Part shown: positions 53,195 through 62,359 of the stretch, piece by piece
Numbering within the stretch: position 1 is the stretch's first letter
Layout of the letters: every line of letters starts with the position of its first letter
From: PALSA-505 sp963762615
GTDB lineage: Bacteria > Actinomycetota > Actinomycetes > Streptosporangiales > Streptosporangiaceae
Assembly: GCA_963762615.1 (NCBI GenBank)
Contig: CAVXLG010000019.1
Span: 49,180 to 113,179, forward strand
Length of the DNA: 64,000 bases
Direction of reading: 5' to 3'
Program-made: the position numbers and the translations under genes
The notes under the pieces: generated by a model
Database searches by the model: none
Told to the model about the DNA's origin: nothing
What the model saw: the letters and a program-made list of their open reading frames with translations, nothing else

Positions 53195-54673
53195 TCAGTT
53201 TTTCCCGGCGCCAGACGGGACGTCGGCGGTGCCGGGGCGGGTCAGCGCGATGGGGACGACGACCTTGTCGAACAGTTCCTCGGACACGCCGTTGGCCAGC
53301 GCGGCCTGCTTGAGGGTCAGGTCGTGGTCGATGGCGTAGTAGGAGATCGCCGCGGCCTTGTCGTAACCGATCACCGGGGACAGCGCGGTGACCATCATCA
53401 CCGACCGGTCGATGTTCTCCTTGAGCTTGGCCTGGTTGAGCTTGGTGCCCTCGATCATGAACTTGCGGAGGTGATCGCACATGTCGGCCATGATCAGCGC
53501 CGAGTGCAGGTAGTTGTCGATCAGGATCGGGCGGAACGCGTTCAGCTCGAAGTTGCCCTCGTTCCCGCCCATGGTCACCGCCACGTCCGAGGCGATGACC
53601 TGGATCGCGACCATCAGCATGGCCTCGGCCTGGGTCGGGTTCACCTTGCCCGGCATGATCGAGGACCCGGGCTCGTTGGAGGGGAAGATCAGCTCGTGGA
53701 TCCCGGTCCGCGGGCCGGAGCCGAGCCAGCGCAGGTCATTGGCGATCTTGAACAAGCTCACCGCCGCCGCCTTCAGCCCGCCGTGCGCGCGCACCATCCG
53801 GTCCAGGGTGCCCTGCGCGGTGAACTTGTTCGCCGCGGTCACGTACGCGGCGCCGGTCATCATCGCGATCTGCGCCGCGACCTTCTCGCCGAATCCGGGC
53901 GGCGCGTTCAGCCCGGTGCCCACCGCGGTGCCGCCCATCGCCAGCGTCAGCAGGCCGGCGGTGGCGTGCCCGGCCTCGGCGATGGCGTCATCGAGGGCGC
54001 CCGCGTAGCCGGACCATTCCTGGCCCACAGTCAGCGGGACCGCGTCCTCCAGGTGCGTGCGGCCGATCTTGACCACGTCCGCCCACTCCTTCGACTTGGC
54101 GTCGATGGCATCCCGCAGCCGCTTCAGCGCCGGGATCGTCTTGCCCGTTGCCATCGTGTACGCGGCGATGTGCATCGCGGTCGGGAACGTGTCGTTGGAC
54201 GACTGGCCCATGTTCACGTGATCGTTCGGGTGAACCGGCTCCTGCGAGCCGAGCGTGCCGCCGACCAGCTGGATGCACCGGTTGGAGATCACCTCGTTCA
54301 CGTTCATGTTGGACTGGGTCCCCGACCCGGTCTGGAACACGTACAGCGGGAACTCCGTGTCGAGCTTTCCGCTGATGACCTCGTCGCAGACCCGCTCGAT
54401 CAGCTGCCCCTTCCAGGCCGGCAGCCGCCCCGCCGCGGTGTTGACCACCGCCGCGGCCTTCTTCACGTACCCGTAGGCGTGGTAGACCTCCTTCGGCATC
54501 CGGTCATGGCCGATGTTGAAATGCTCGAGGCTGCGCTGGGTCTGCGCCCCCCAGTACCGGTCCGCGGGCACCTCGACGTCGCCGAGGCTGTCGAATTCCC
54601 GACGCATCCCGGTGGCATCCAGCCCGATCGGCAGGTCCAGGATCTTCGGTGCCGCATCGCTGTTCTCGCTCAT
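53195..54673 (-). CDS. fumC: Fumarate hydratase class II
   Basis: 492 residues. The signature GSSIMPGKVNPTQAE is complete, with SSNDTFPTAMHIAA and GTGLNAPPGF as in class II fumarases. It converts fumarate to malate in the citric acid cycle. ATG 54673 (MSENSDAAPK) has GGAAGGAGAG upstream, and the open frame beyond it is low-complexity. Followed immediately by the broken aquaporin gene. Confidence 0.95.
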   Translation of the reverse strand: MSENSDAAPKILDLPIGLDATGMRREFDSLGDVEVPADRYWGAQTQRSLEHFNIGHDRMPKEVYHAYGYVKKAAAVVNTAAGRLPAWKGQLIERVCDEVISGKLDTEFPLYVFQTGSGTQSNMNVNEVISNRCIQLVGGTLGSQEPVHPNDHVNMGQSSNDTFPTAMHIAAYTMATGKTIPALKRLRDAIDAKSKEWADVVKIGRTHLEDAVPLTVGQEWSGYAGALDDAIAEAGHATAGLLTLAMGGTAVGTGLNAPPGFGEKVAAQIAMMTGAAYVTAANKFTAQGTLDRMVRAHGGLKAAAVSLFKIANDLRWLGSGPRTGIHELIFPSNEPGSSIMPGKVNPTQAEAMLMVAIQVIASDVAVTMGGNEGNFELNAFRPILIDNYLHSALIMADMCDHLRKFMIEGTKLNQAKLKENIDRSVMMVTALSPVIGYDKAAAISYYAIDHDLTLKQAALANGVSEELFDKVVVPIALTRPGTADVPSGAGKN

Positions 54674-55283
54674 GGTCGGCACTCTCCTTCCAAACGCACC
54701 AGCAGGCGAGGCCCGGACCGAACTGACCAGCGCACCGAAGGCCATCCAGACCAGGACGGCGGTGCTGCAGGGTTGGGCGGGCCGATGGGACCATCCCATG
54801 GCCACGACTATTTCCTCATTCTTCTGCGTGAATCATCGTCACCAGCAGGTATCGCCCCTGCTGGCTAGCGGTAATCAGCCGGTACACGCTAGCCGGGGTA
54901 CCCGCCCGTACCGTCTGTGATCTCGACGGGATGGCCTTGCCCGGCCGGCTTGCAGATGGCGCCGGGGTCCACCGCGGCTCCGTTCGGATCAATGATCGTC
55001 GGCGGTGACGGGGAGCAGCACGGTCAGCGCCGGCATCACGAACTCTGGTGACTTGACGGAGATCCGGGTCGACGGGAAGCGTTGGCGCGGCTCGCCCCGC
55101 TGGGCCGCTGCGCTCGCCCCGTGTCGGTCGATGGCATGATGGCGGCGGCGTCAACTACGTCGCTCGCCGACTCCCGCTCGGGTAGGGGTGGCGGGCAATT
55201 CTGTGGGCGCTGCTGGTGGCCAGCGGCGTGGCGAGTCTCGCCGCAATGTCGCGGTGGCTGAACCGAAAGGGCGGAATCGGGAC
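54674..55283. other. Intergenic stretch without recognised genes
   Basis: 610 bp between fumC and the serine hydrolase. Some short minus-strand open frames occur, one with VMPALTVLLPVTADD and a stop near 54985, but none has a domain I recognise. The sequence must hold the divergent promoters of fumC and the hydrolase gene. Confidence 0.5.
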
Positions 55284-56492
55284 ATGGGGAGAGTGCGGAA
55301 ATCGCTGACCGGCATCGCGTTCATCGCGCTGCTGGTGACCGCCGTGCTGCCAAGTACGGCGGAGCCGGCCGCCGGGGTCACTACGGCCACCGGCGCCGCG
55401 ACCGCAGTCCGCGCTTCGCTGCGCAGTGAGCTCAGCAAGTACCTGACCGCCTACCGAGTCGCGGAGCACATCTCCGCTGTCTCGCTGGCGGTCACCTTCC
55501 GCGGCCGCAGGCCAGGCATCAGCCTGGCTGCCGGAAGCACCCGATACGCCGGCGGACCCGCGATTTCGCCTTACGCGCTCTGGCAGATCGGCAGCAACAC
55601 CAAGGCGTTCACGTCGGTGCTGGTACTGCGACTGGAGGCCGAGCACAAGCTCTCGATCAACGACACGCTCGGCAAGTGGCTGCCGAAGTACCGTGCTTGG
55701 CGGGGCGTGACGATCAAGCGGCTCCTGAACATGACCAGCGGCATCCCGAGCTACACCGACTCGCCGCAATTCTGGCGCGATGTCGCGGCGGCGCCCAACG
55801 GCGTCTTCTCGGCTTCCCGCTTGGTTTCCTACGCTCGCAGCCTGCCGGCCACGCACGGCTACAGCTACTCGAACACCAACTACATCCTGGCGCAGATGAT
55901 CATCGAGCGCGCAACCCACGATAGCTACGGCAGCCAACTGCGCAAGCGGATCGTTATCCCGCTTGGCCTGCAGAACATGTTCTACTCCGGGACTCGTTAC
56001 AGGCGGGCTATTACCGCTCGGATGCCGGCCGGCTACTGGTCTGTCCCGGTGCTGCCCGAGATGAGATCGCAGCTCGGCCATGACCAGAGTGACCATACGC
56101 TCTCGTGGGCGCAGGGTGCAGGCGGGATCGTCAGCTCGTTGCAGGACATGGCCGAGTGGGATCGAGCCCTGTTTCCCGGCCGGGAGCTGCCGGCAAAACA
56201 GCAGCGCGAGCTGACGAGCCTGGTCTCCACGGCGACCGGCAAGCCGATCAAGACGACGACGCTGGCCGATCCCGCTGGGTACGGTCTCGGCGTCAGCCAG
56301 GTGACGTCCAAGACCCTGGGAACCGTGTGGTACTACGAGGGGGAAACGACTGGCTTCCGCGTCGTGAACATGTTCGTGCCACGGTCCGGCACCGTGATCG
56401 CGATCGGCATGAACAGCGCCACGCTCAGCGACCACACAGCCGCTCTTGCCACGTCCGTCTACCAGACACTGCACAAGGCGGGGCTCAGCTGA
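55284..56492 (+). CDS. Secreted serine hydrolase (class C beta-lactamase/D,D-peptidase-like)
   Basis: 402 residues. An N-terminal signal (SLTGIAFIALLVTAVLPSTA) is followed by the class C fold: SNTK (SxxK) in GSNTKAFTS, YSYSNTNYI (YxN), and a third motif region near EGETTGFRVVN. It probably acts on peptidoglycan or esters outside the membrane. ATG 55284 (MGRVRKSLTG). Followed by a terminator hairpin. Confidence 0.88.
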   Translation: MGRVRKSLTGIAFIALLVTAVLPSTAEPAAGVTTATGAATAVRASLRSELSKYLTAYRVAEHISAVSLAVTFRGRRPGISLAAGSTRYAGGPAISPYALWQIGSNTKAFTSVLVLRLEAEHKLSINDTLGKWLPKYRAWRGVTIKRLLNMTSGIPSYTDSPQFWRDVAAAPNGVFSASRLVSYARSLPATHGYSYSNTNYILAQMIIERATHDSYGSQLRKRIVIPLGLQNMFYSGTRYRRAITARMPAGYWSVPVLPEMRSQLGHDQSDHTLSWAQGAGGIVSSLQDMAEWDRALFPGRELPAKQQRELTSLVSTATGKPIKTTTLADPAGYGLGVSQVTSKTLGTVWYYEGETTGFRVVNMFVPRSGTVIAIGMNSATLSDHTAALATSVYQTLHKAGLS

Positions 56493-56513
56493 CCCTGTCG
56501 TTGCCGACAGGTC
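56491..56513. terminator. Hairpin at the end of the serine hydrolase gene
   Basis: CCTGTCG (56494-56500) pairs with CGACAGG (56505-56511) with a TTGC loop, just after the stop codon. No T tract. Confidence 0.65.
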
Positions 56514-56647
56514 GCTGTCCCGGTCAAGCGCCTGGTCAGACGGTGGGCGGAGCGGCGGGCGTGCGCCCCTCCAACCCTGCGAGCTGGATGACGGCGGGTC
56601 AAAGCAGGTTTCGGCGTTCTGCCCGGCCGCCGAGCGCTGTCGCTGAG

Positions 56648-56677
56648 GGCAGGCTGGCGGCTATCCGCCAGCCTGCC
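56648..56677. terminator. Perfect 13-bp hairpin in the hydrolase-MFS gap
   Basis: GGCAGGCTGGCGG and CCGCCAGCCTGCC are exact inverted repeats around CTAT (56648-56677). It is the strongest stem in the 485-bp gap; it may terminate hydrolase transcription or attenuate the MFS gene. The rest of the gap up to 56942 has nothing recognisable. Confidence 0.7.
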
Positions 56678-56942
56678 ATGGCCAGCCGGGGCGCGGGTAC
56701 CATCCAACCGGCAATCAGGGCTACCAGAGGTGCTGAAACGGCAGTCATAGGTCAATCCCATCTTCGTGTCCGGATTGCTTTTGCCGATGCTGCACGCAGA
56801 AAGCTCCCGTCTCATCAGCCCGGCGGGGGAATGTAGACGGCGGGCTACGACCTGAGGAGGAGAAGCCGCGAAGCGTGCATCCGCGTCCGGCAGGAACCGA
56901 TGCCGTCTTCTGGTGCCGGCGCATACTGCTCCGGTACGCTGT

Positions 56943-56962
56943 AACGGAACGATGATTCCGTT
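56943..56962. promoter_or_regulatory. Operator of the MFS-TetR operon
   Basis: AACGGAACGATGATTCCGTT is a 7-6-7 perfect inverted repeat 16 bp before the MFS start codon, overlapping the likely transcription start. The regulator is probably the TetR encoded by the second gene of the operon. Confidence 0.72.
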
Positions 56963-56977
56963 TCAGGAGGGCCTGGC

Positions 56978-58468
56978 ATGGATGGTGCGCCGCGGCCGCA
57001 CTATCAGGTGACGTTCGGGGTACTCGCGATCGGCATCGGCGCATTCGCGCTGCTGCAGTCGCTGGTGATCCCGGTGCTGAGCACGGTGCAGGTGGAATTG
57101 CACACCTCGCAGAGCGCCGTGACGTGGGTACTGACGGCCTATCTGCTGTCGGCCTCGGTGATGACACCGATCCTGGGGCGGGCCGGTGACATGTTCGGCA
57201 AGAAGTGGGTCTTCGTGGCCGCACTGGCCGCCCTCGCGGTCGGATCGGTGCTGGCCGCCGTGGCCCCCAACCTCGGGGTGATGATCGTGGCCCGGGTGAT
57301 CCAGGGGCTGGGAGGCGGGACGCTGCCGCTGGGGTTCGGGATCATCCGCGACGAATTCCCCGGCGAAAAGGTGGCCGGCGCGGTCGGCATCCTCGCGGCG
57401 CTGACCGCGGTCGGCGGCAGCCTGGGAATCGTGCTAGCCGGGCCGATCGTGAACGCGCTCAACTGGCACTGGCTGTTCTGGCTGCCGGGCATAGCGACGG
57501 TGATCGCGGCGGCCGGCGCGGTGCTGTTCGTCCCCCAGTCCCCGGCGCGCACCCGGGGCAGGATCAGCTGGCTGCCCGCGGTGCTGCTGTCCGGCTGGCT
57601 GGTGGCGCTGCTAGTGCCGCTGAGCGAGGCATCGGACTGGGGCTGGGGCTCACCGGCGGTCCTCGGGCTGTTCGCGGCGGCGGTGCTGCTCGCCGCCGCC
57701 TGGGTCTGGTCCGAGCTGCGGGCGGCCACCCCGCTGATCGACATGAAGATGATGCGCCGCCCCGGGGTCTGGACGAACAACCTGGTCGCGCTGCTCATCG
57801 GCGTGGGGCTGTACGCGATGTTCGCGTTCCTGCCCGAGTTCGTGCAGACTCCCTCCTCCGCCGGGTACGGGTTCGGCGCCAGCATCACCCGTTCGGGCCT
57901 GATGCTGCTGCCCTCGGGAGTCACTATGTTCGTGACCGGCCTGTTCGTCGGGACCCTCACCCGGCGGTTCGGCGGCAAGGTCCTGGTGGTCGCGGGCTGC
58001 GTCGTCGGGTGCGTGGCAATGGCGATGTTCGCCTTCACGCACTCCCAGCAGTGGGAGATCTACGTCGCCACCGCCGTGCTGGGCGTCGGCTTCGGACTGG
58101 CCTTCTCGGCGATGTCCGCGAACGTCGTGGCCGCGGTGCCGGCCGAGCAGACCGGCGTGGCCACCGGCATGAACGCGAACATCCGCACGATCGGCGGCAG
58201 CATCGGCGCCGCCGTGATGGCCAGCATCGTCACCGCCAAGCTGGAGCCGTCCGGCCTGCCCGCCGGGTCCGGCTACACGACCGGGTTCGGGGTCATGGCC
58301 GGCGTCCTGGTGGTGGCGGCGCTGGCCGGGCTGCTGATCCCGTCGCAACGGCGGCCGGGCACGGCGGCCGTCAAGGCGGGCGCCGTCGGTACCCTGGCAA
58401 TGTCCGGGGACGCGGTGACCGCGGAGACAGCCGCCGGGGAGGCGGTGGCGACCGAACTGGGCGAGTAA
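56978..58468 (+). CDS. MFS drug transporter (DHA2, 14 helices)
   Basis: 496 residues with 14 hydrophobic segments and the DHA2 pattern: AYLLSASVMTPILGRAGDMFGKKWVF (motif A), RVIQGLGGGTLPLGFGIIRD, and LAGPIVNALNWHWLFWLPGI (motif C region). It exports drugs or metabolites by proton exchange. ATG 56978 follows AGGAGGG. Followed 10 bp later by a TetR gene, with an operator in front. Confidence 0.92.
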   Translation: MDGAPRPHYQVTFGVLAIGIGAFALLQSLVIPVLSTVQVELHTSQSAVTWVLTAYLLSASVMTPILGRAGDMFGKKWVFVAALAALAVGSVLAAVAPNLGVMIVARVIQGLGGGTLPLGFGIIRDEFPGEKVAGAVGILAALTAVGGSLGIVLAGPIVNALNWHWLFWLPGIATVIAAAGAVLFVPQSPARTRGRISWLPAVLLSGWLVALLVPLSEASDWGWGSPAVLGLFAAAVLLAAAWVWSELRAATPLIDMKMMRRPGVWTNNLVALLIGVGLYAMFAFLPEFVQTPSSAGYGFGASITRSGLMLLPSGVTMFVTGLFVGTLTRRFGGKVLVVAGCVVGCVAMAMFAFTHSQQWEIYVATAVLGVGFGLAFSAMSANVVAAVPAEQTGVATGMNANIRTIGGSIGAAVMASIVTAKLEPSGLPAGSGYTTGFGVMAGVLVVAALAGLLIPSQRRPGTAAVKAGAVGTLAMSGDAVTAETAAGEAVATELGE

Positions 58469-58478
58469 GGAGGGACAG

Positions 58479-59126
58479 GTGGCCAGCGAGCCCTCGGCGA
58501 GCGACCTGGCCGGGCCCCCGTCCCCGCCCGGCCGGCGCGACGCGGTCCGCAACTACCACCGGGTCCTCAATGCGGCCCGCGAGGTGCTCGGCGAGTCCGG
58601 TGCCGATGCCAGCATGGAGGAGATCGCCGCCCGCGCCGGGGTCGGCATCGGCACCGTGTACCGGCGGTTCGCCAACAAGGACGCGCTGATCGACGAGCTC
58701 GTGCGGCTGTCTCTGTCCGAGGCGCTGGCCGAGGCCAGGCAGGCTCTCGCGTGCCCGGGTGGCGATGGTCTCGAGCAGTTCCTGCGCGGGCTCGGGGCGC
58801 TGTTCGCCGCGCACGCCAAGTACGCGCACCTGCTGCTCGAGCGGAGCGCCGACGGTGCCGCTGCTCGCGAGATCCGCGCTGCGGCCCTGGAGCTCACCAG
58901 CCGCGCCCTGGCCGCGGGCACGCTGAACCCCGGCGTGACCTTTGGCGACGTGATGGCACTCGTCTGGGGCATGCGCGGGCTGACCGAGACAACCGGCGAG
59001 GTCGCGCCCGGCACCTGGCAGCGGTTCCTCGACATCCACCTGGCGGGTCTGCGCACGCCGGGCCCGCTCAGCGCGACGCCGTCGATGTCAGCCGGACAAC
59101 TGGCGGAGCTACTTCCCCGCCCTTAA
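58479..59126 (+). CDS. TetR family transcriptional regulator
   Basis: 215 residues with a helix-turn-helix at about 20-75 (NYHRVLNAAREVLGESGADASMEEIAARAGVGIGTVYRRFANKDALID). GTG 58479 follows AAGGAGGG. It follows the DHA2 pump by 10 bp, so it is likely co-transcribed and represses the operon through the dyad at 56943-56962. Ligand unknown. Confidence 0.9.
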   Translation: MASEPSASDLAGPPSPPGRRDAVRNYHRVLNAAREVLGESGADASMEEIAARAGVGIGTVYRRFANKDALIDELVRLSLSEALAEARQALACPGGDGLEQFLRGLGALFAAHAKYAHLLLERSADGAAAREIRAAALELTSRALAAGTLNPGVTFGDVMALVWGMRGLTETTGEVAPGTWQRFLDIHLAGLRTPGPLSATPSMSAGQLAELLPRP

Positions 59127-59189
59127 TGGTGGTGGCTTGGCGGCACGTCGTACGACGGGTTGCGGCCGGAGAAAGCGTTCGGCTGCCGC

Positions 59190-59521
59190 GCCGCGCCCGA
59201 ATGGGGTGACCGGAGCGGCTGTACGGTGTCGCTGACCGGGCTGGTGCATCAGGCTGGCCACGCAGCCCGGCAGCAACGTCCAGGTCGCCATCGAGCCTGG
59301 TCTGGGTGAACAGGCAGGCCTTCTTGACCTCGCGGTTATCGACTGTCAAGTCGATTGACTGTCAAGGTCGGCCGAAACTGTCCTTGCCGCGCACCCGCAG
59401 TGCCTGCTTCATGGCGTCGTAGTGCGCGGCCCCGATCTCCTTGCGCCATGCTCGCTCGACGTCCTCAAGCGCCCGCTGCGCGGCGGCTGCCGCCTGATCA
59501 CCCTGCGCGGTCCGGGTCACC
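59190..59521. repeat. Left copy of a 332-bp direct repeat
   Basis: Aligns without gaps to 62028-62359 with about a dozen differences (some 96% identity). The right copy contains the end of the intact MarR gene; the left holds the same MarR tail plus downstream DNA. The two copies bound a segment with two DUF1707 genes and VapBC. Confidence 0.9.
59362..59521 (-). pseudogene. 3' fragment of a MarR gene (copy)
   Basis: Encodes the last about 52 residues of the MarR regulator at 62200-62658, including the stop codon (59362-59364), but is cut off at 59521. It is the coding part of the 332-bp repeat. Confidence 0.8.
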
Positions 59522-59573
59522 TGTTTCGCCTTGGCGGGGGCGCCGACCGGCCCGGCTGGTGGATCAGCGTAAG

Positions 59574-60203
59574 TCAGGATGCTCTCAGCACCGCCCCGGC
59601 CCCCGGCCGCCGCTGACGGGGACGGCTCCGGGATGCTTCGGCGGCGTGCCGGTCACCGTGCCCGGCCGAAGGAAGCTGCCTGTCCGGCCCGGCCAATGGC
59701 AGGCGCCGGGATACCTGACCGCCCGCGTTAGGGGCTGGCCCCCGCGGCAGCTGGCCGCGGGACCGCTTCTCAAGCCGCGAGTGGAGGAGCAAGAGCCCAC
59801 CTGTGAACAAGCCGGCTACCGGAAGGAAAATTACAGCCAGCCAGATCAACCGTTCAGAGCCATTGATGTCCCCCCCAGGTTCCAGGAATACAGCGACTGT
59901 GAGCAGGGCTAGCGCAAGGCTCACGCAGATCGCCGCCTTGGCCGCCTTCCCCGGTATCTGGGCGGGGGTTCGCGGTGGCTGGGCAGCGGGTATCCCGGCG
60001 GGGATGTCGGCGGTGAGCGTGGCCAGTTCCGCGTGGGTTCGCGCCGCGAGCGCCTGGTCAACCCGCTGGTCGAATTCGTCCTTGGCCAGCATGCCCTGCA
60101 CGAACGCGGCCTTGAGCGTGCCGATCACCTGCTCGCGGTCGGCGTGCGAGGCCCGCAGCCGCCCCCGGCCCGCTTCCGGCGCGTCTCCCCGCCCTGCCGC
60201 CAT
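59574..60203 (-). CDS. DUF1707 (SHOCT-like) membrane protein
   Basis: 209 residues. DUF1707 lies at about 15-70 (LRASHADREQVIGTLKAAFVQGMLAKDEFDQRV), followed by two hydrophobic helices (AAICVSLALALLTVAVFL; LIWLAVIFLPVAGLFTGGLLLL) and a basic tail. The first 60 residues and the tail match the neighbouring gene closely. DUF1707 proteins are common membrane proteins of actinobacteria with unknown role. ATG 60203 chosen; a longer open frame upstream is low-complexity. Confidence 0.82.
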   Translation of the reverse strand: MAAGRGDAPEAGRGRLRASHADREQVIGTLKAAFVQGMLAKDEFDQRVDQALAARTHAELATLTADIPAGIPAAQPPRTPAQIPGKAAKAAICVSLALALLTVAVFLEPGGDINGSERLIWLAVIFLPVAGLFTGGLLLLHSRLEKRSRGQLPRGPAPNAGGQVSRRLPLAGPDRQLPSAGHGDRHAAEASRSRPRQRRPGAGAVLRAS

Positions 60204-60390
60204 CGCCGCCTCCCCGCTCGTCGGCCACCAGGCACGGCCGGCAGCGCGGATTATCCTCTGCCCCCAGCCACCGGTCAATCCGGCTCGGCCGGGCAAACCG
60301 GACGCCCACGGCCAACCGGGCCGAGCCCAGCCGGTTCGTGATGGAGGACAGCCGCTACCGCCACAGGCCCGGCTGGTGGATCACCCCGGA

Positions 60391-61032
60391 CTAGGACGCT
60401 CTCAGCGCCGCCTCGACACACACCCGCCGCCGACGGGGACGACGGCTTCGGGATGCTTCGGCGGCGTGCCGGTCACCGTGACCGGCCGGAGGAAGCTGCC
60501 CGCCCGGGCCGGCCGGTGGCAGGCGGCGGGCTGCCTGACCGCCCGCGCCAGGCGCTGGCGGCGGCGTTACCTGCCCGCGGGAGCGCTTCTGCTCCCATGC
60601 CTCGACCATCAAGGCCCCTGCGAACGACGTGGCCAGGGCAAGGTAGAACACGGACAGGACGAAGAATGCGCCATTACCGGTCAGGAAAAAGGCGGTCACC
60701 AGAACGGCTTGCGGAATGCTCAGGCATGCAACCTGCGCGGCCACCTTTACTCTCTTGTCAATCGGTTTCCGGGATCGCGCCGGGCCGGGGGGTCGCTGCG
60801 GCTGGGTTCCGATCAGCCTGGCGGGGAAGTCGCCGGTGAGCGCTGCCAGGTCCGCGTAGGTCCGCGCGGCGAACGCCTGGCTCACCCGCAGGTCGAACTC
60901 GTCCTTGGCCAGCATGCCCTGCACGAACGCGGCCTTGAGGGTGCCGATCACCTGCTCGCGGTCGGCGTGCGACGCCCGCAGCCGGCCCCGCCCCCCTGCC
61001 GACGCTGCTATCTCGTCTCCCGGCCCTGCCAT
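60391..61032 (-). CDS. DUF1707 membrane protein, paralogue
   Basis: About 213 residues, with the same DUF1707 start (LRASHADREQVIGTLKAAFVQ) and a similar basic tail (ending LRAS) as the neighbour at 59574, but a different middle. Two helices at about 100-160 (ACLSIPQAVLVTAFFLTGN; FFVLSVFYLALATSFAGALMV). The tandem pair is a duplication. ATG 61032 has GGGGGAGG ahead. Confidence 0.82.
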   Translation of the reverse strand: MAGPGDEIAASAGGRGRLRASHADREQVIGTLKAAFVQGMLAKDEFDLRVSQAFAARTYADLAALTGDFPARLIGTQPQRPPGPARSRKPIDKRVKVAAQVACLSIPQAVLVTAFFLTGNGAFFVLSVFYLALATSFAGALMVEAWEQKRSRGQVTPPPAPGAGGQAARRLPPAGPGGQLPPAGHGDRHAAEASRSRRPRRRRVCVEAALRAS

Positions 61033-61296
61033 CGCTGGCACCTCCCCCTAGCCCGATGCACGGAAGCGTAGCGCGGCGCCCCCCTGACGTCATCCTCGCA
61101 GCTCCGGGCGGCCATTCAGGAGGCGAGCACCGAGGTGTGAGAGGCCGCGGAGCGTCGCCGAGCATGGTTCGAGCACGCGCGCAAGTATCCGTTCGTTCTG
61201 CGCGGGCGGGCGGGAAGCGCGCCGGTTGTGAGCGAACGACGCCAGAACTGGAAGTTCGGGACTGAGGGTGGCGGCCAAACGGCCGAGCTCACCGGA

Positions 61297-61333
61297 TACA
61301 CGTACCGTACACGTCAGGTGTATGGTAGGTGTA
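61297..61333. promoter_or_regulatory. VapBC operator
   Basis: TACACGTACCGTACAC (61297-61312) and GTGTATGGTAGGTGTA (61318-61333) form an inverted repeat with two mismatches and a five-base spacer, touching the VapB start codon. This position suits autorepression by the toxin-antitoxin complex. Confidence 0.75.
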
Positions 61334-61545
61334 TGAGTCGGGTGCGCACGAATATCGAGATCGAAGACATCTATCTCCAGGCAGTCATGGAGCGTTACGG
61401 CCTGCGGACCAAGACCGAGGCGGTGGAACTCGCCCTGCGCCATCTTGCCGGGCAGCCGATGACGCGCGAGGAGGCACTGTCAATGAGGGGCGCGCAGGCA
61501 ATCGGGAACCTTCCCGATGATGTCGCGCCCCGAGGAGCCGAGTGA
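61333..61545 (+). CDS. vapB: VapB-type antitoxin
   Basis: 70 residues with RTNIEIEDIYLQAVMERYGLRTKTEAVELAL, the ribbon-helix-helix of VapB antitoxins (DUF2191 type). It binds the operator overlapping its start and neutralises VapC. ATG 61333. The stop overlaps the VapC GTG by four bases. Confidence 0.88.
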   Translation: MSRVRTNIEIEDIYLQAVMERYGLRTKTEAVELALRHLAGQPMTREEALSMRGAQAIGNLPDDVAPRGAE

Positions 61546-61949
61546 TCCTCGCTGACACCTCAGCCTGGGTCGAGTATGACCGGGCTACCGGGAGCGCAGT
61601 CGATCATCGCCTGACCGGGCTCATTGAAACCGGGGGCCCGGTTGCCGTCACCGAGCCGGTGATCATGGAAGTCCTGGCTGGCGCGCGCAGCGATGCGAGA
61701 GAGGCGGATCTGCGCCGCCTGCTGTTGCGTTTCCATCTCTGCCCGTTCGACGCGATCGCTGACTTCGATGGGGCTGTGCGCATCTACCGTCGCTGCCGTC
61801 AGTCCGGGATCACGCCCCGGGGGATGGTTGACTGCATGATCGCTGCGGTTGCGCGACGTCACCAAGCCACTCTGCTGGCTTGCGACACCGATCTGGGCCA
61901 TGTGGCCAGCATCATTGGCCTCGACCTCGACGAGGCCTCGCGCCGGTAA
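61542..61949 (+). CDS. vapC: VapC-type PIN toxin
   Basis: 135 residues of a PIN-domain endoribonuclease: ILADTSAWVEYDR, the acidic D in VMEVLAGARSD (E), and GMVDCMIAAVARRHQATLLACDTDLGHVA with the C-terminal acidic residues. Start GTG 61542 overlaps the antitoxin stop (GTGA). VapC toxins cut RNA, often tRNA. Confidence 0.92.
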   Translation: MILADTSAWVEYDRATGSAVDHRLTGLIETGGPVAVTEPVIMEVLAGARSDAREADLRRLLLRFHLCPFDAIADFDGAVRIYRRCRQSGITPRGMVDCMIAAVARRHQATLLACDTDLGHVASIIGLDLDEASRR

Positions 61950-62027
61950 CTATCACCCGCCGCCAACTCAGCCACGCAAAGAGCCGCCGGCAGGTGCGGT
62001 GATCTTGCTGCCGTGTCGGCTGCCTGG

Positions 62028-62359
62028 GCCGCGTCCGAATGGGGTGACCGGAGCGGCTGTACGGTGTTGCTGACCGGGCTGGTGCATCAGGCTGGCCACG
62101 CAGCCCGGCAGCAACGTCCGGGTCGCCATCGAGCCTGGTCTGGGTGAACAGGCAGGCGTTCTTGACCTCGCGGTTATTGACTGTCAAGTCGAATGACCGT
62201 CAGGGTCGAGCGAAACTGTCCTTGCCGAGCGCCCGCAGTGCCTGCTTCATGGCGTCGTAGTGCGCGGCCCCGATCTCCTTGCGCCATGCTCGCTCGACGT
62301 CCTCAAGCGCCCGCTGCGCGGCGGCTGCCGCCTGATCACCCTGCGCGGTCCGGGTCACC
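62028..62359. repeat. Right copy of the 332-bp direct repeat
   Basis: Matches 59190-59521 without gaps. It covers the last about 160 bp of the MarR gene and about 170 bp of downstream DNA that ends in the region just 3' of VapC. Confidence 0.9.

Noticed and set aside
59195..62187. A conserved short minus-strand frame beginning MTVNNREVK/MTVDNREVK in both repeat copies
   Set aside because: The conservation comes from the 332-bp DNA repeat itself; no domain or ribosome site supports it.
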